DNA from: a virus
DNA: 56,523 nucleotides
Strand: one strand, 5' to 3'
Virus record (IMG/VR): IMGVR_UViG_3300027749_000129
Location: 1 to 56,523 of that record
Part shown: positions 14,336-22,547 of the stretch, one piece after another
How positions within the stretch are numbered: the stretch's first letter is position 1
How the letters are laid out: every line of letters begins with the position of its first letter
The notes under the pieces: generated by a model
What the model was told of the DNA's origin: nothing
Seen by the model: only the letters and a program-made list of their open reading frames with translations
Databases searched by the model: none
Program-made: the position numbers and the translations under genes

Positions 14336-14821
14336 ATGACTGACACTATTTCTGTACCAAAACTTAATCGCAGCCCACGTACTAGTGAAACTAGAGAAAC
14401 AACTGCGCGTCGGAAATCTTGGGCACCTCCTTCACGTTTGGATGCACCCCCTGCACCCGAAGGGTTTAAACATCGATGGATTAGATCCGAAGCCGGTGGA
14501 ATGGATGATCGTATAAACGTACAGGCTAAAATCCGTGAGGGGTATGAGCTGGTCCGTGGTGACGAGTATCCAGACTTTGCTGGTCAATCGGTTGACGCAG
14601 GTAAAAATACCGGCGTTATCGGTGTTGGTGCTCTTTTATTGGCAAGGATTCCGAATGAAACAGCGGAAGAACGACGGTCCTACTACAGCGCCCGTACCCA
14701 AGATCAACTTAAAGCTGTCGATAATGACCTGTTAAAGTCGAATGCACATTCGTCTATGAAAATTAACCGGCCCGAACGACAGTCCCGCGTAAGCATCGGC
14801 GGCCCCAAAGCCACCGAATAA
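14336..14821 (+). CDS. Conserved head-module hypothetical protein
   Basis: A 161-residue protein starting after AAGGAG, four bases past the scaffold-like stop. The middle reads EGFKHRWIRSEAGGMDDRIN, then REGYELVRGDEYPDF, then GVIGVGALLLARIPNETAEER, a pattern I remember from other freshwater and marine phages next to capsid genes. The N-terminus is basic and Pro-rich. It is probably a minor head or assembly protein. Function unknown. Confidence 0.65.
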   Translation: MTDTISVPKLNRSPRTSETRETTARRKSWAPPSRLDAPPAPEGFKHRWIRSEAGGMDDRINVQAKIREGYELVRGDEYPDFAGQSVDAGKNTGVIGVGALLLARIPNETAEERRSYYSARTQDQLKAVDNDLLKSNAHSSMKINRPERQSRVSIGGPKATE

Positions 14822-14843
14822 CTCACTTTAAAGGACAAATCAA

Positions 14844-15419
14844 ATGGCAAATGTAAACAATCCCTTTGGGCTTCGGCCCCTTGGTAACTTGTCTGCTACT
14901 GGTGGCCAGAAGCAGTATGGTTATGTAATTGACGACAACCAATCGGGTGCAATTTACCAAGGTGACTTGGTAACACTGATTGGCGGTTATCTTGTTAAAT
15001 TCGCACCCGGTTCATATAACACTTCTGTTGGGGTGTTTAACGGTTGCTTCTATAACGACCCAACCACACAGAAACCTACTTGGAAAAACTACTATCCGGG
15101 CAGCATCAATATCACTACCGGCACAATTGTTGCCGAAGTGTTGGATGATCCGAACCAGTTGTATATTATCCAAGCAAGCGCTTCACTAGCACAGACCGAT
15201 ATGGGTAACAACGCAGACATTTCCGGTTCTACCGGTAGCACTGTGAACGGCATTTCCTATATGGTACTGGACACCACAACTAAGGCTACTACCGCAGCAC
15301 TTAATCTTAAAATGGTCGGCATATACGATGTTCCAAGCAATACGTTTGGAAGTTACGTACAAGTCGTCGTTAAGATTAACGAACACCGCTATGGCAGTCC
15401 CGGCGTTGCAAGTACCTAA
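14844..15419 (+). CDS. Virion protein, possible capsid decoration protein
   Basis: A 191-residue protein with an AAAGGA site. It starts MANVNNPFGLRPLGN, a common opening of minor capsid or decoration proteins preceding a capsid gene. It is rich in Gly, Ser, Thr and Asn with beta-strand-like alternation, and ends with YVQVVVKINEHRYG. No transmembrane or enzyme motif is seen. The position just before the major capsid gene supports a decoration or cement role, which is inference. Confidence 0.65.
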   Translation: MANVNNPFGLRPLGNLSATGGQKQYGYVIDDNQSGAIYQGDLVTLIGGYLVKFAPGSYNTSVGVFNGCFYNDPTTQKPTWKNYYPGSINITTGTIVAEVLDDPNQLYIIQASASLAQTDMGNNADISGSTGSTVNGISYMVLDTTTKATTAALNLKMVGIYDVPSNTFGSYVQVVVKINEHRYGSPGVAST

Positions 15420-15443
15420 TATTAATTCTAAAGGAGCCTACCC

Positions 15444-16349
15444 ATGGCAATTTCACGCGCACAACTAGTAAAAGAACTTGAACCGGGCCTTAATGCTTTG
15501 TTTGGTCTTGAATACAAGACCTATCAAAATGAACACGCTGAGATTTACGAAATTGAATCTTCTGAGCGTGCATTTGAAGAAGAAGTAATGCTGTCTGGTT
15601 TTGGTGAAGCCCCTGTTAAAAACGAAGGCGCAGGCGTCGCTTACGATAATGCACAGGAAACCTACACCTCCCGTTACACCCACGAGACTATCGCACTGGC
15701 CTTCTCCCTGACTGAAGAAGCCGTGGAAGATAACCTGTACGACCGTCTTGCTGCTCGTTACACCAAAGCCTTGGCTCGTTCCATGGCTACTACCAAACAG
15801 GTAAAAGGTGCTGCCGTTCTTAACGGCGCATTTACTACCTCAGTTGGTGGTGACGGTGTTGTACTGTGCTCACTGAGCCATCCTACGCTGTCTGTTAACG
15901 TGGCTAACACGTTGGCTACTGCTGCGGATCTTAGCGAAACCTCGCTGGAACAAGCCCTGATCGACATTGCTGCGTTCACTGATGAACGTGGCCTGAAGGT
16001 CGCTGTTCAAGGTCTGAAACTGGTAGTTCCAAAAGAACTGCAGTTCACTTCTGATCGCATCTTGAAGTCTACTCTGCGTACTTCTACTGCAGATAACGAC
16101 ATCAATGCCATCAAGAACATGGGTCTGGTACCAGAAGGTTACACTGTTAACCATTACCTGACTGACCCAGATGCTTGGTTCGTTCTGACCGATGCGCCTA
16201 ACGGCATGAAAATGTTTGAACGCGTAGCTATCAAAACTGGCTTTGAAGGTGACTTCGATACCGGCAACGTTAGGTACAAAGCGAGAGAGCGATATTCGTT
16301 TGGCTATAGTGATTTCCGTGGCATTTTCGGTTCGCCCGGTACTCCGTAA
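15444..16349 (+). CDS. Major capsid protein, Mu gpT-like
   Basis: A 301-residue protein with a strong AAAGGAG site. It resembles the Mu gpT-like (HK97-fold) capsid family: LVKELEPGLNALFGLEYKTY at the N-terminus, ERAFEEEVMLSGFGEAPVKNEG, then TYTSRYTHETIALAFSLTEEAVEDNLYD, a central GLKLVVPKELQF and DPDAWFVLTDAPNGMKMFER, with RERYSFGYSDFRGIFG near the end. These are the strings expected of the spine helix, P-domain and A-domain. It is followed by a terminator, as often seen for highly expressed capsid genes. Confidence 0.88.
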   Translation: MAISRAQLVKELEPGLNALFGLEYKTYQNEHAEIYEIESSERAFEEEVMLSGFGEAPVKNEGAGVAYDNAQETYTSRYTHETIALAFSLTEEAVEDNLYDRLAARYTKALARSMATTKQVKGAAVLNGAFTTSVGGDGVVLCSLSHPTLSVNVANTLATAADLSETSLEQALIDIAAFTDERGLKVAVQGLKLVVPKELQFTSDRILKSTLRTSTADNDINAIKNMGLVPEGYTVNHYLTDPDAWFVLTDAPNGMKMFERVAIKTGFEGDFDTGNVRYKARERYSFGYSDFRGIFGSPGTP

Positions 16350-16373
16350 GTCATTGTGTTATAAGTACTATTT

Positions 16374-16400
16374 GAAAGGGGCTTCGGCCCCTTTCTTTTG
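16374..16400 (+). terminator. Terminator after the major capsid gene
   Basis: GAAAGGGGC, a TTCG tetraloop (16383-16386), GCCCCTTTC, then TTTTGTTT. The stem is nine base pairs closed by the stable UUCG loop. It sits 25 bases after the capsid stop codon and before the GIY-YIG gene. Confidence 0.9.
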
Positions 16401-16439
16401 TTTAAAATATGGCATATGCTAGTTCCAAAGGACTAGTTC

Positions 16440-17030
16440 ATGCCATACGCCGTTGACCATATTGGTATCTATAAGCTTCGTAACACGGTTACGGGCACTT
16501 GTTATGTGGGCCAATCTCAGCGGGTTAAGAAGCGTATTCGTGAGCATTTCCGACTACTAAACCTTGAAAAACACCCGAACCCTAAACTGCAGAATTCCTA
16601 TCTAAAGTATGGCCCAACGGCCTTTGACTGGAGTCTGGAAGTAGAATGTGCGGATACAGATGATCTAGACCTTATTGAAAATGCTTTCATCTCAAAAGAC
16701 GCATGGTTTGATGAGCCTGTATTCTTCAATATTGCGGATTTTGCTAAGGCACCAATGCGGGGCAGGACGCATGGCCCCGAGTCTCGAAAAAGGATTTCGG
16801 AAGGCCGTCGAAAAACGACCTTTAATTATCAGAGTGAAGAGTACTGCAGTAAGCTAAAAGTTATTAGCACTGGCCGTCACTTCGCTAACCCAGAATTCAT
16901 TGCAAAAGTTAAGTTTATAGTAGAAAATTCTGACATGTCGTATGCCGAACGCGGACGTGTCATAGGTACGAACACAAGTAACGTTCGGAAGCTAGCACTC
17001 AAATATAATCATTTACGAGGAGAACTCTAA
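16440..17030 (+). CDS. GIY-YIG homing endonuclease
   Basis: A 196-residue free-standing nuclease with AAAGGA seven bases before its ATG. The N-terminal catalytic domain has HIGIYKLRNTVTGTCYVGQS (GIY and YVG motifs), then RVKKRIREHF with the catalytic Arg and DLIENAF with the metal-binding Glu. The C-terminal half has NUMOD3-like GRTHGPESRKRISEGRR and a helix-turn-helix (AERGRVIGTNTSNVRKLALK) for DNA binding. It sits directly after the capsid terminator and its stop overlaps the next virion gene. This is the classic placement of a free-standing homing endonuclease beside a conserved gene. Confidence 0.9.
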   Translation: MPYAVDHIGIYKLRNTVTGTCYVGQSQRVKKRIREHFRLLNLEKHPNPKLQNSYLKYGPTAFDWSLEVECADTDDLDLIENAFISKDAWFDEPVFFNIADFAKAPMRGRTHGPESRKRISEGRRKTTFNYQSEEYCSKLKVISTGRHFANPEFIAKVKFIVENSDMSYAERGRVIGTNTSNVRKLALKYNHLRGEL

Positions 17031-17632
17031 TGGCAGCTACACACTTTTCTGGTCCCGTAGTATCCGACAATGGCTTCAGCTCAGGTACTTCTTCCGATCC
17101 AGTTGTAATAACAACCGCAGGTAACGAAACTAGTTACTACGGTACAACCTCCGCCACTACAGGCGACACGCGTTTAATTTATGCCAAACTGACCTTTACC
17201 TCCACCGGTTCGGGTGAAACGATTCGTTCGTTCTCGGTTGTAACTGCAGCCAACGCGGCTACCGGTGGCACAATCAACGGTTCGCATATCTCCTTGGAAG
17301 TTAACGGCTCGGGCAGCATTTCGGGTGCGGGCAACGCGTTGCGCGCTACTTTGGGCGGCACTCAAACTACTCAGACCGGCACCTTAGGTGTTATCCAGTT
17401 GGATACTAACTACACCGGCAGCGTAACTACTCCCTCAAACTCGGCTTTTATTCGCGTAACTGACAGCGGCTCGGCTACCGGCAAGATCAACAACCTGATG
17501 AGTATCGGTGCTGGCCCAACGGCTACTCTGGTTTCTACAGGTGCAGCAACCCCCGGCGGCACGATCAAGAAGATCAAGATCGACATCAGCGGCGTAACTT
17601 ACTACGTATTGGCCGCTACAACTTGGTCCTAA
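17030..17632 (+). CDS. Ser/Thr/Gly-rich virion protein
   Basis: A 200-residue beta-rich protein whose ATG overlaps the GIY-YIG stop (TAATG). It is full of Gly, Ser and Thr with segments such as GDTRLIYAKLTFTSTGSGE and ISLEVNGSGSISGAG, ending KKIKIDISGVTYYVLA. There is no signal peptide. It is likely a head or neck structural protein. No family is recognised. Confidence 0.65.
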   Translation: MAATHFSGPVVSDNGFSSGTSSDPVVITTAGNETSYYGTTSATTGDTRLIYAKLTFTSTGSGETIRSFSVVTAANAATGGTINGSHISLEVNGSGSISGAGNALRATLGGTQTTQTGTLGVIQLDTNYTGSVTTPSNSAFIRVTDSGSATGKINNLMSIGAGPTATLVSTGAATPGGTIKKIKIDISGVTYYVLAATTWS

Positions 17633-17633
17633 T

Positions 17634-17807
17634 ATGCAAATAACTAAAGAGTTTCTGGAAGCAGAGATTCGTGACCTTGAGCAAGAAGTACAGAAAGCCA
17701 ATGCTTTTGTACTTCAGGCTCAGTCTGCAATTACCGTTTACAAGATGTTAATTGGTAAACTGGACACACCGGAACCGGAGAAAGACAATGTCAACACTGA
17801 TGCTTAA
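17634..17807 (+). CDS. 57-residue coiled-coil protein
   Basis: A short gene read directly from the DNA. It begins MQITKEFLEAEIRDLEQEV, continues AFVLQAQSAITVYKMLIGKL, and ends with an acidic tail. The heptad spacing of Leu/Ile/Val gives a clear coiled coil. It starts one base after the previous stop and its end overlaps the next gene by 20 bases. Similar small coiled-coil proteins sit in this place in other phages; function unknown. Confidence 0.7.
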   Translation: MQITKEFLEAEIRDLEQEVQKANAFVLQAQSAITVYKMLIGKLDTPEPEKDNVNTDA

Positions 17808-18105
17808 TGCGGCAACCGCCACTGGCCCGGGTCCTGCATTTGAAATTCGCGGTACAAACCAACTTTATGCCAATAGAAGTTTTCAGGCTGTTGGCATCAT
17901 GTCTTCCTCGACAGGTACTGCTAGCGTGGCTATTGAAGTCAGCAACGATGGGATCAATTACATAACCCTTGGGACAATTACCCTATCGCTCACTACTTCG
18001 GCTAGCTCAGATGCTTTTTACGTCCAAACGGTATATGAGTACTATCGTGCGAATGTAACGCAGATTACGACCAATGGCACTGTTTCCGTTTATATGAAGG
18101 CATAA
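17788..18105 (+). CDS. Small beta-rich virion protein
   Basis: About 105 residues. The ATG at 17788 has GGAG seven bases upstream. It contains FEIRGTNQLYANRSFQAVG, TASVAIEVSNDGINYITLGT and YYRANVTQITTNGTVSVYMKA. The SNDGINY...T segment resembles beta-sandwich discoidin or carbohydrate-binding style proteins seen as small phage head decorations. Function not established. Confidence 0.65.
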   Translation: MSTLMLNAATATGPGPAFEIRGTNQLYANRSFQAVGIMSSSTGTASVAIEVSNDGINYITLGTITLSLTTSASSDAFYVQTVYEYYRANVTQITTNGTVSVYMKA

Positions 18106-18108
18106 CCT

Positions 18109-18585
18109 ATGACAGTCATAATCAATGAAGCTGCAGCAGGATTAACGACTAGCGACCATGTCATAAAAACAGGCGCTAAAGTGATGGTAACGGGTGATAC
18201 CCTATTTACCGTTGTTGGTAGCGTGCAGTTCCTTAGCCTTGTCTCGGAATGCGTAACGTTAAATGATGGGACAGCATCTACATTGCTTTGGAAATTCACT
18301 ACTTCGGCGGCAAGTCCACTCACCACAAATTTGTCGGCGGCCTCTTCTACGCTAGCTAACGCTGTTCCCGGTTATGCACTGGCAATGACGAATAGTTCTG
18401 CACTAGGTGAGGCCCCAACACAAGGTGCATCGGGTGTTCTACTTAACACAGCGTCGCGTGGCGTACGAGTTCCTACAGGAGCTGTTAAGATAACCATTGC
18501 GGTGGGATCTACCACAGGTACATGGCGTCATTACATACGTTACGAACCACTGGAACCCGGCGCGTACGTGGTTGCTAACCAATAG
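18109..18585 (+). CDS. Small virion protein
   Basis: A 158-residue beta-rich protein without recognised family. It has many Thr, Ser and Ala residues and a C-terminal WRHYIRYEPLEPGAYV. It lies three bases after the previous gene and its stop overlaps the next GTG start. Probably a head or neck structural component, by position only. Confidence 0.6.
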   Translation: MTVIINEAAAGLTTSDHVIKTGAKVMVTGDTLFTVVGSVQFLSLVSECVTLNDGTASTLLWKFTTSAASPLTTNLSAASSTLANAVPGYALAMTNSSALGEAPTQGASGVLLNTASRGVRVPTGAVKITIAVGSTTGTWRHYIRYEPLEPGAYVVANQ

Positions 18586-18872
18586 TGGCCGCATCAAAAG
18601 GAATGGGCATTAAGACTTCTGTCAAGTCGGGAAATTTCCGGCCTACAAAGTCAGGTGCTGGTATGACGGAGAAAGGGGTAAAGGCTTTCCGTAAAGCCAA
18701 TCCCGGTAGTAAGTTGAAAACTGCCGTTACTGAGGATAAACCATCCCCAGAAAGGGCGAAAAGAAGGAAATCGTTTTGTGCGCGGTCGGCTGGGCAGATG
18801 AAGCAGTTCCCAGAGGCAGCGAAAGACCCCAATAGTCGTTTACGGCAAGCACGTAAACGGTGGAAATGCTAA
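18585..18872 (+). CDS. Small basic DUF6321-like protein
   Basis: A 95-residue, strongly basic protein with a GTG start overlapping the previous TAG. GMTEKGVKAFRKANPGSKLKT, RAKRRKSFCARSAGQMKQFP and DPNSRLRQARKRWKC match small phage proteins of DUF6321 type, where almost every such motif is conserved. The family is common in freshwater phages; its role is unknown but the basic charge suggests DNA binding or packaging. Confidence 0.7.
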   Translation: MAASKGMGIKTSVKSGNFRPTKSGAGMTEKGVKAFRKANPGSKLKTAVTEDKPSPERAKRRKSFCARSAGQMKQFPEAAKDPNSRLRQARKRWKC

Positions 18873-18891
18873 CAACTGAGAGGTGATTGAC

Positions 18892-19104
18892 ATGGCCGGA
18901 CGTGGAATGGGTGCTGCTACTAGAGGTGGCGGAGCAGTAATGCAGGGTACTCCAAATAAAGTATTGAGTAGCCCTTTGAAAAAATCAAAAGCACCGACGA
19001 TGGATAAAGGTAGCGATGCCATTAACCAGCATAAGCGCATGGCTATGGGCGAAAAAGTCATGGCTAAAGGCGGCGCAGTTAAGAAAATGACTAAAGGCCG
19101 CTAA
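18892..19104 (+). CDS. Small Gly/Lys-rich protein
   Basis: A 70-residue basic protein. The ATG at 18892 follows GAGAGG by eight bases; GTG at 18883 is an alternative. MAGRGMGAATRGGGAV at the start and MAKGGAVKKMTKGR at the end are low-complexity, with the MAKGG motif seen in other proteins of this phage. Its stop overlaps the next ATG. Function unknown. Confidence 0.6.
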   Translation: MAGRGMGAATRGGGAVMQGTPNKVLSSPLKKSKAPTMDKGSDAINQHKRMAMGEKVMAKGGAVKKMTKGR

Positions 19105-19769
19105 TGGCAACTTCTGGGACGACTGACTTCAATCTCTCCATCGACGACCTTGTCGAAGAAGCGTTTGAACGTTGCGGAATGAGGATGACCAATGGTTATC
19201 AGCTTTCTAGCGCTCGTCGGTCGCTCAATTTGCTATTTTTGGACTGGGCTAACCGTGGTTTGAACCTATGGACGATTGAGGAAGCAACATATCCTATCGT
19301 TCAGGGGTCGAGAGAGCTTGTATTAGCCAGCGATACGGTCAATGTGCTGTCTGCCGTTATCCGATTGAACACACAGGGTAAGCAGCAAGACATATCTATG
19401 GACCGTATTAGTCGGGAAGAGTACTTAAATCTTCCTAATAAACTGACACAGGCTCGTCCAGCACAGATTTATGTGCAGCGGTCTAACCCCACCACTATCT
19501 ATTTATACCCCGCGTCTAATCTATCGTATACGTTGGTCTACTATAGAATTCGCAGGATTCAAGATGCAGGAAGCTACACTAATACTTCTGATGTTAATTA
19601 TCGTTTTCTTCCTTGCCTAGCGTCTGGATTAGCTTATATGTTGGCTATTAAATATTCTCCAGACCGTACTTCTGCATTAAAACAGATTTACGAAGAAGAT
19701 TTCCACCGTGCGGCTATGGAAGATCGGGATACAGCAAGCGCTCATTTTATTCCTGACTTTGGGAGATGA
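19104..19769 (+). CDS. Head-tail adaptor protein 1
   Basis: A 221-residue protein starting on the previous stop (TAATG). FNLSIDDLVEEAFERCGMRM, then LSSARRSLNLLFLDWANRGLNLWTIE, are typical of a phage adaptor family found next to portals and connectors. It continues with a beta-rich part (SRELVLASDTVNVLSAVIRL) and ends with LASGLAYMLAIKYSPDR and helical residues, as in gp4- and gp6-type connectors. Likely binds the portal ring. Confidence 0.7.
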   Translation: MATSGTTDFNLSIDDLVEEAFERCGMRMTNGYQLSSARRSLNLLFLDWANRGLNLWTIEEATYPIVQGSRELVLASDTVNVLSAVIRLNTQGKQQDISMDRISREEYLNLPNKLTQARPAQIYVQRSNPTTIYLYPASNLSYTLVYYRIRRIQDAGSYTNTSDVNYRFLPCLASGLAYMLAIKYSPDRTSALKQIYEEDFHRAAMEDRDTASAHFIPDFGR

Positions 19770-19770
19770 G

Positions 19771-20121
19771 ATGGCACATGCTTCAGGAAAGTTTTCGTTT
19801 GGGCTGTGCGATTATTGTGGCCAGCGCTATCGATATACTGTCCTGCGCAAGAACTGGCGTGGGTTCATGGTTTGCCCTGACGATTATGAGCCGAAAGAAC
19901 CACAGCTTTTTCCCCTTAAGTTTCGGGGGGACGCCATTGCACTCCAGAACCCACGTCCAGACCGCATTGAACCAGTGGTTGTGTATGTGGGTTTACCGGG
20001 TTTTTCGTCGTTTCAAAGTATAGGAAGTGCCGCCGACATAAATAATATGCAACCATTTCCCACACAAGTACCCATACAAGGGGTAGGATATGTTGGAACA
20101 GTTACTATAGTGATTACATAG
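19771..20121 (+). CDS. Small CxxC virion protein
   Basis: About 116 residues. GGGAG precedes the ATG at 19771. It opens with MAHASGKFSFGLCDYCGQRY, so a CDYC zinc-type pair is followed later by FMVCPDDYEPKEPQLFPL. The C-terminus is hydrophobic and beta-like (IQGVGYVGTVTIVIT). It lies between two adaptor genes and is likely part of the connector or neck. No enzyme motif is visible. Confidence 0.65.
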   Translation: MAHASGKFSFGLCDYCGQRYRYTVLRKNWRGFMVCPDDYEPKEPQLFPLKFRGDAIALQNPRPDRIEPVVVYVGLPGFSSFQSIGSAADINNMQPFPTQVPIQGVGYVGTVTIVIT

Positions 20122-20123
20122 CC

Positions 20124-20780
20124 ATGACATACGACGAACTGGTTACCAATATAAGGAATTACACTGAGGTTGGCAGCAATGTCTTCAGCGATTCAGTGAT
20201 AAATACCTTTATTACCATGGCCGAGAACAAAATTCTGCGAGATATCGATCTGGATATCTTCAAGGTCGAGTCTGCGGGCACTCTTACTACAGGCAATAAG
20301 TTTCTTACTGCTCCTTCCACTATTTTGACCCATCGCTATATGATGGTGACATCGGCTGGAGTGCAGATATTCCTTGATTTTAGGGATACTTCTTTTATGA
20401 AGGAGTATTGGCCCGATTCCACTGTGACAGGCGTTCCAAAATACTACTCGGTATGGGACCAAAACACTTTTTATATGGCCCCAACGCCTAATGCCGATTT
20501 TGTAGTTGAATTAGGCTACATTTATCGTCCTACACAACTATCTTCGACTAATCCCACAACATGGGTGAGCCTAAATGCTCCCGAAGCACTGCTTTATGCG
20601 TGTTTGGTACAGGCGTACAGTTATACAAAAGGCCCTGCAGAGATGTTAAAATATTTCACGGATAGTTATCAACAAGCCATCCAAGGTTTGGGCATTGAAC
20701 AACAGGGTCGTCGTCGTCGTGATGAGTACAGAGACGGTATGATTAGAATTCCAGTTAAATCGGAGTCACCGGGTCCATGA
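20124..20780 (+). CDS. Head-tail adaptor protein 2
   Basis: A 218-residue protein. MTYDELVTNIRNYTEVGSNVF at the N-terminus, FITMAENKILRDIDLDIFKVE and then FLDFRDTSFMKEYWPDSTVTGVPKYYSVWD are typical of the phage adaptor family that docks on the portal. The end has LLYACLVQAYSYTKGPAEML and a basic stretch (QQGRRRRDEYRDG). It overlaps the next gene by four bases. Confidence 0.72.
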   Translation: MTYDELVTNIRNYTEVGSNVFSDSVINTFITMAENKILRDIDLDIFKVESAGTLTTGNKFLTAPSTILTHRYMMVTSAGVQIFLDFRDTSFMKEYWPDSTVTGVPKYYSVWDQNTFYMAPTPNADFVVELGYIYRPTQLSSTNPTTWVSLNAPEALLYACLVQAYSYTKGPAEMLKYFTDSYQQAIQGLGIEQQGRRRRDEYRDGMIRIPVKSESPGP

Positions 20781-21064
20781 TAAGCAGTGTAGGTGGGGGA
20801 TTCTTAGGCGAAGTTAAGGCGATGATGGTATCTGGGCGAGGCTTTACCCCAGAAGAAGTTGCTGAGATGGCGCTGGACAAGATTATTTACATTGGGGCTA
20901 ATGCTAACCCGATCATACGGGAGCAGGCAGAGGCATACAGAACACAGCTTCGTGAGGTGTTGGTGAGGTACATGAAGCAGGCAGTCGCATCACACAACAC
21001 CACGCTGATGAACCGCTTCCGCAACGCGGGGCACCCGGAACTCGTTAAACTTTTGGAGAATTAA
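20777..21064 (+). CDS. Small helical neck-region protein
   Basis: A 95-residue helical protein overlapping the adaptor gene by ATGA. FTPEEVAEMALDKIIYIGAN and REQAEAYRTQLREVLVRYMK are the main segments. The EEVAEMALDKI pattern is known from small phage proteins next to adaptor genes. No specific function can be assigned. Confidence 0.6.
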   Translation: MISSVGGGFLGEVKAMMVSGRGFTPEEVAEMALDKIIYIGANANPIIREQAEAYRTQLREVLVRYMKQAVASHNTTLMNRFRNAGHPELVKLLEN

Positions 21065-21065
21065 G

Positions 21066-21524
21066 ATGACTGGATTTACTACTGCAATGCCGACTAGCTT
21101 TAAGGTTGAAATCCTGACTGCTACTCACAACTTCACCGCTAGCACCGGTAACACGTTCAAATTGGCACTGGGCAAGGCTGCAGCGTCGTTGGCAGGTACT
21201 TATGGTGCCGCTACGACTAACTACACTAACTTGACCGGTAACTCGGATGAGCTGGCTAACGGCAGCGGTTACACTACTGCGGGTAACACCTTGGTCTCCA
21301 TTACGCCTGTGGCCTCTAGCACTACGGCTATCTGTGACTTTGACGATACTACTTGGTCGTCCGCTAGCTTCACTACTTCAGGCGGCATCATCTACAACAG
21401 TTCCGCTTCGGGTAAAGCTTGTGCGGTGTTGAGCTTCGGTGGTGACCAGACAGTAAGTTCCGGAGATTTCCAGATTCAGTTCCCGGCCGCTGCCGCTGCA
21501 ACCGCCATTATCCGTATTGCTTAA
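21066..21524 (+). CDS. Thr/Ala-rich virion protein
   Basis: A 152-residue beta-rich protein beginning one base after the previous stop. TSFKVEILTATHNFTASTGN and FKLALGKAAASL are at the N-terminus, then many Thr and Ser. A DFDDTTWSSASF segment precedes a hydrophobic strand-like end (FQIQFPAAAAATAIIRIA). It is probably a tail or head fibre-associated structural protein. Confidence 0.6.
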   Translation: MTGFTTAMPTSFKVEILTATHNFTASTGNTFKLALGKAAASLAGTYGAATTNYTNLTGNSDELANGSGYTTAGNTLVSITPVASSTTAICDFDDTTWSSASFTTSGGIIYNSSASGKACAVLSFGGDQTVSSGDFQIQFPAAAAATAIIRIA

Positions 21525-21537
21525 GTAAGGATTAGCC

Positions 21538-22536
21538 GTGACCACCTATACCAAAGGCTGGGGGCAAGGTGGCTGGGGCATTAACGGCTTTGGTGGGATA
21601 GCTCCTGCCTATGCGGTAACTGGAGTATCCGGGACTGGCGCGGTTGGTACGGTAAAACTTGTAATAGCTAAAGCAGTTACTGGAGTATCTGGAACTGGCG
21701 CGGTTGGTACTGTAACGACCAAAGTTGTAAAGGTAGTAGTAGTTACTGGAGTATCTGGAACTGGCGCAGTTGGTACAGTAAAACTCGTAGCGATTAAGGC
21801 TGTTACCGGGGTTGCTGGCACGGGTGCCATAGGTACAGTAAAACTTGTAGCGATTAAAGCTGTTACAGGGGTTGCTGGTACGGGTGCCATAGGTACAGTA
21901 AAACTCGTAGCGATTAAAGCTATTACGGGAGTCGCAGGTACAGGTGCGATAGGTACCATAGCCGTAAAAGTAAGTGATGGGTTGGTCGTTACGGGAGTCG
22001 CAGGTACAGGTGCGATAGGTACGGTAAAACTTGTAGCAATTAAAGCTGTTACAGGGGTTGCAGGAACCGGCGCGGTTGGTACAGTAAGACCCACGGTAAT
22101 TAGAGCTGTTACGGGGGTCGCAGGTACAGGTGCGATAGGTACCATAGCCGTAAAAGTAAGTGATGGGTTGGTTGTTACTGGAGTTACGGGAACCGGCGCG
22201 GTTGGTACAATAAAACCCGTAGTAACCAAGGCAGTCACTGGGGTTGTAGGGACTGGCGCGATAGGTACCGTAACTGCCAAAGTTGTAAAATTGGTGATAG
22301 TCACTGGGGTATCAGGTACCGGAACAGTTGGTACAGTCTCCTTACGATTTAATAAGACCATTGTTGCCGTTGGAGTATCCGGGACAGGCGCAGTAGGAAC
22401 GGTTAGAATCATTGGGTGGACTACAATTAACGACGGCCAGACCCCGAATTGGACAAATATAAACGACGCTCAGACTCCGGGTTGGGCGGATATAACCGAT
22501 GCTCAGACCCCGAACTGGGTTGACATAGCAGCTTGA
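21538..22536 (+). CDS. Tandem-repeat virion protein (13 GVxGTGAxGTV repeats)
   Basis: A 332-residue protein with GTG start. The N-terminus is Gly/Trp-rich (KGWGQGGWGINGFGG). Residues about 26-290 hold 13 repeats of roughly 20 residues, each with a GV(S/A/T)GTGA(V/I)GT core followed by a Lys/Val strand (KLVAIKA, TTKVVKVV or AVKVSDGLV). The C-terminus has four Trp-containing units (INDGQTPNW, INDAQTPGW, ITDAQTPNW, VDIA). The pattern suggests a beta-solenoid or fibrous shaft, presumably part of a tail fibre or head decoration. The repeats also repeat at DNA level, so copy number can change by slippage. Confidence 0.75.
   Translation: MTTYTKGWGQGGWGINGFGGIAPAYAVTGVSGTGAVGTVKLVIAKAVTGVSGTGAVGTVTTKVVKVVVVTGVSGTGAVGTVKLVAIKAVTGVAGTGAIGTVKLVAIKAVTGVAGTGAIGTVKLVAIKAITGVAGTGAIGTIAVKVSDGLVVTGVAGTGAIGTVKLVAIKAVTGVAGTGAVGTVRPTVIRAVTGVAGTGAIGTIAVKVSDGLVVTGVTGTGAVGTIKPVVTKAVTGVVGTGAIGTVTAKVVKLVIVTGVSGTGTVGTVSLRFNKTIVAVGVSGTGAVGTVRIIGWTTINDGQTPNWTNINDAQTPGWADITDAQTPNWVDIAA
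21613..22412 (+). repeat. 13 tandem about 60-base coding repeats
   Basis: Units of roughly 60-66 bases encode GV.GTGA.GT plus a short variable strand. Sub-families of identical linkers (KLVAIKA in several units and AVKVSDGLV in two) show local duplication of blocks. Confidence 0.85.
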
Positions 22537-22547
22537 GGATTTAGGAC

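Noticed and set aside
21609-22412. 267-codon antisense frame under the repeat gene
   Set aside because: It is a by-product of the repeated GV.GTGA units on the other strand (repeats of VPTAPVPDTP) and has no start signal.
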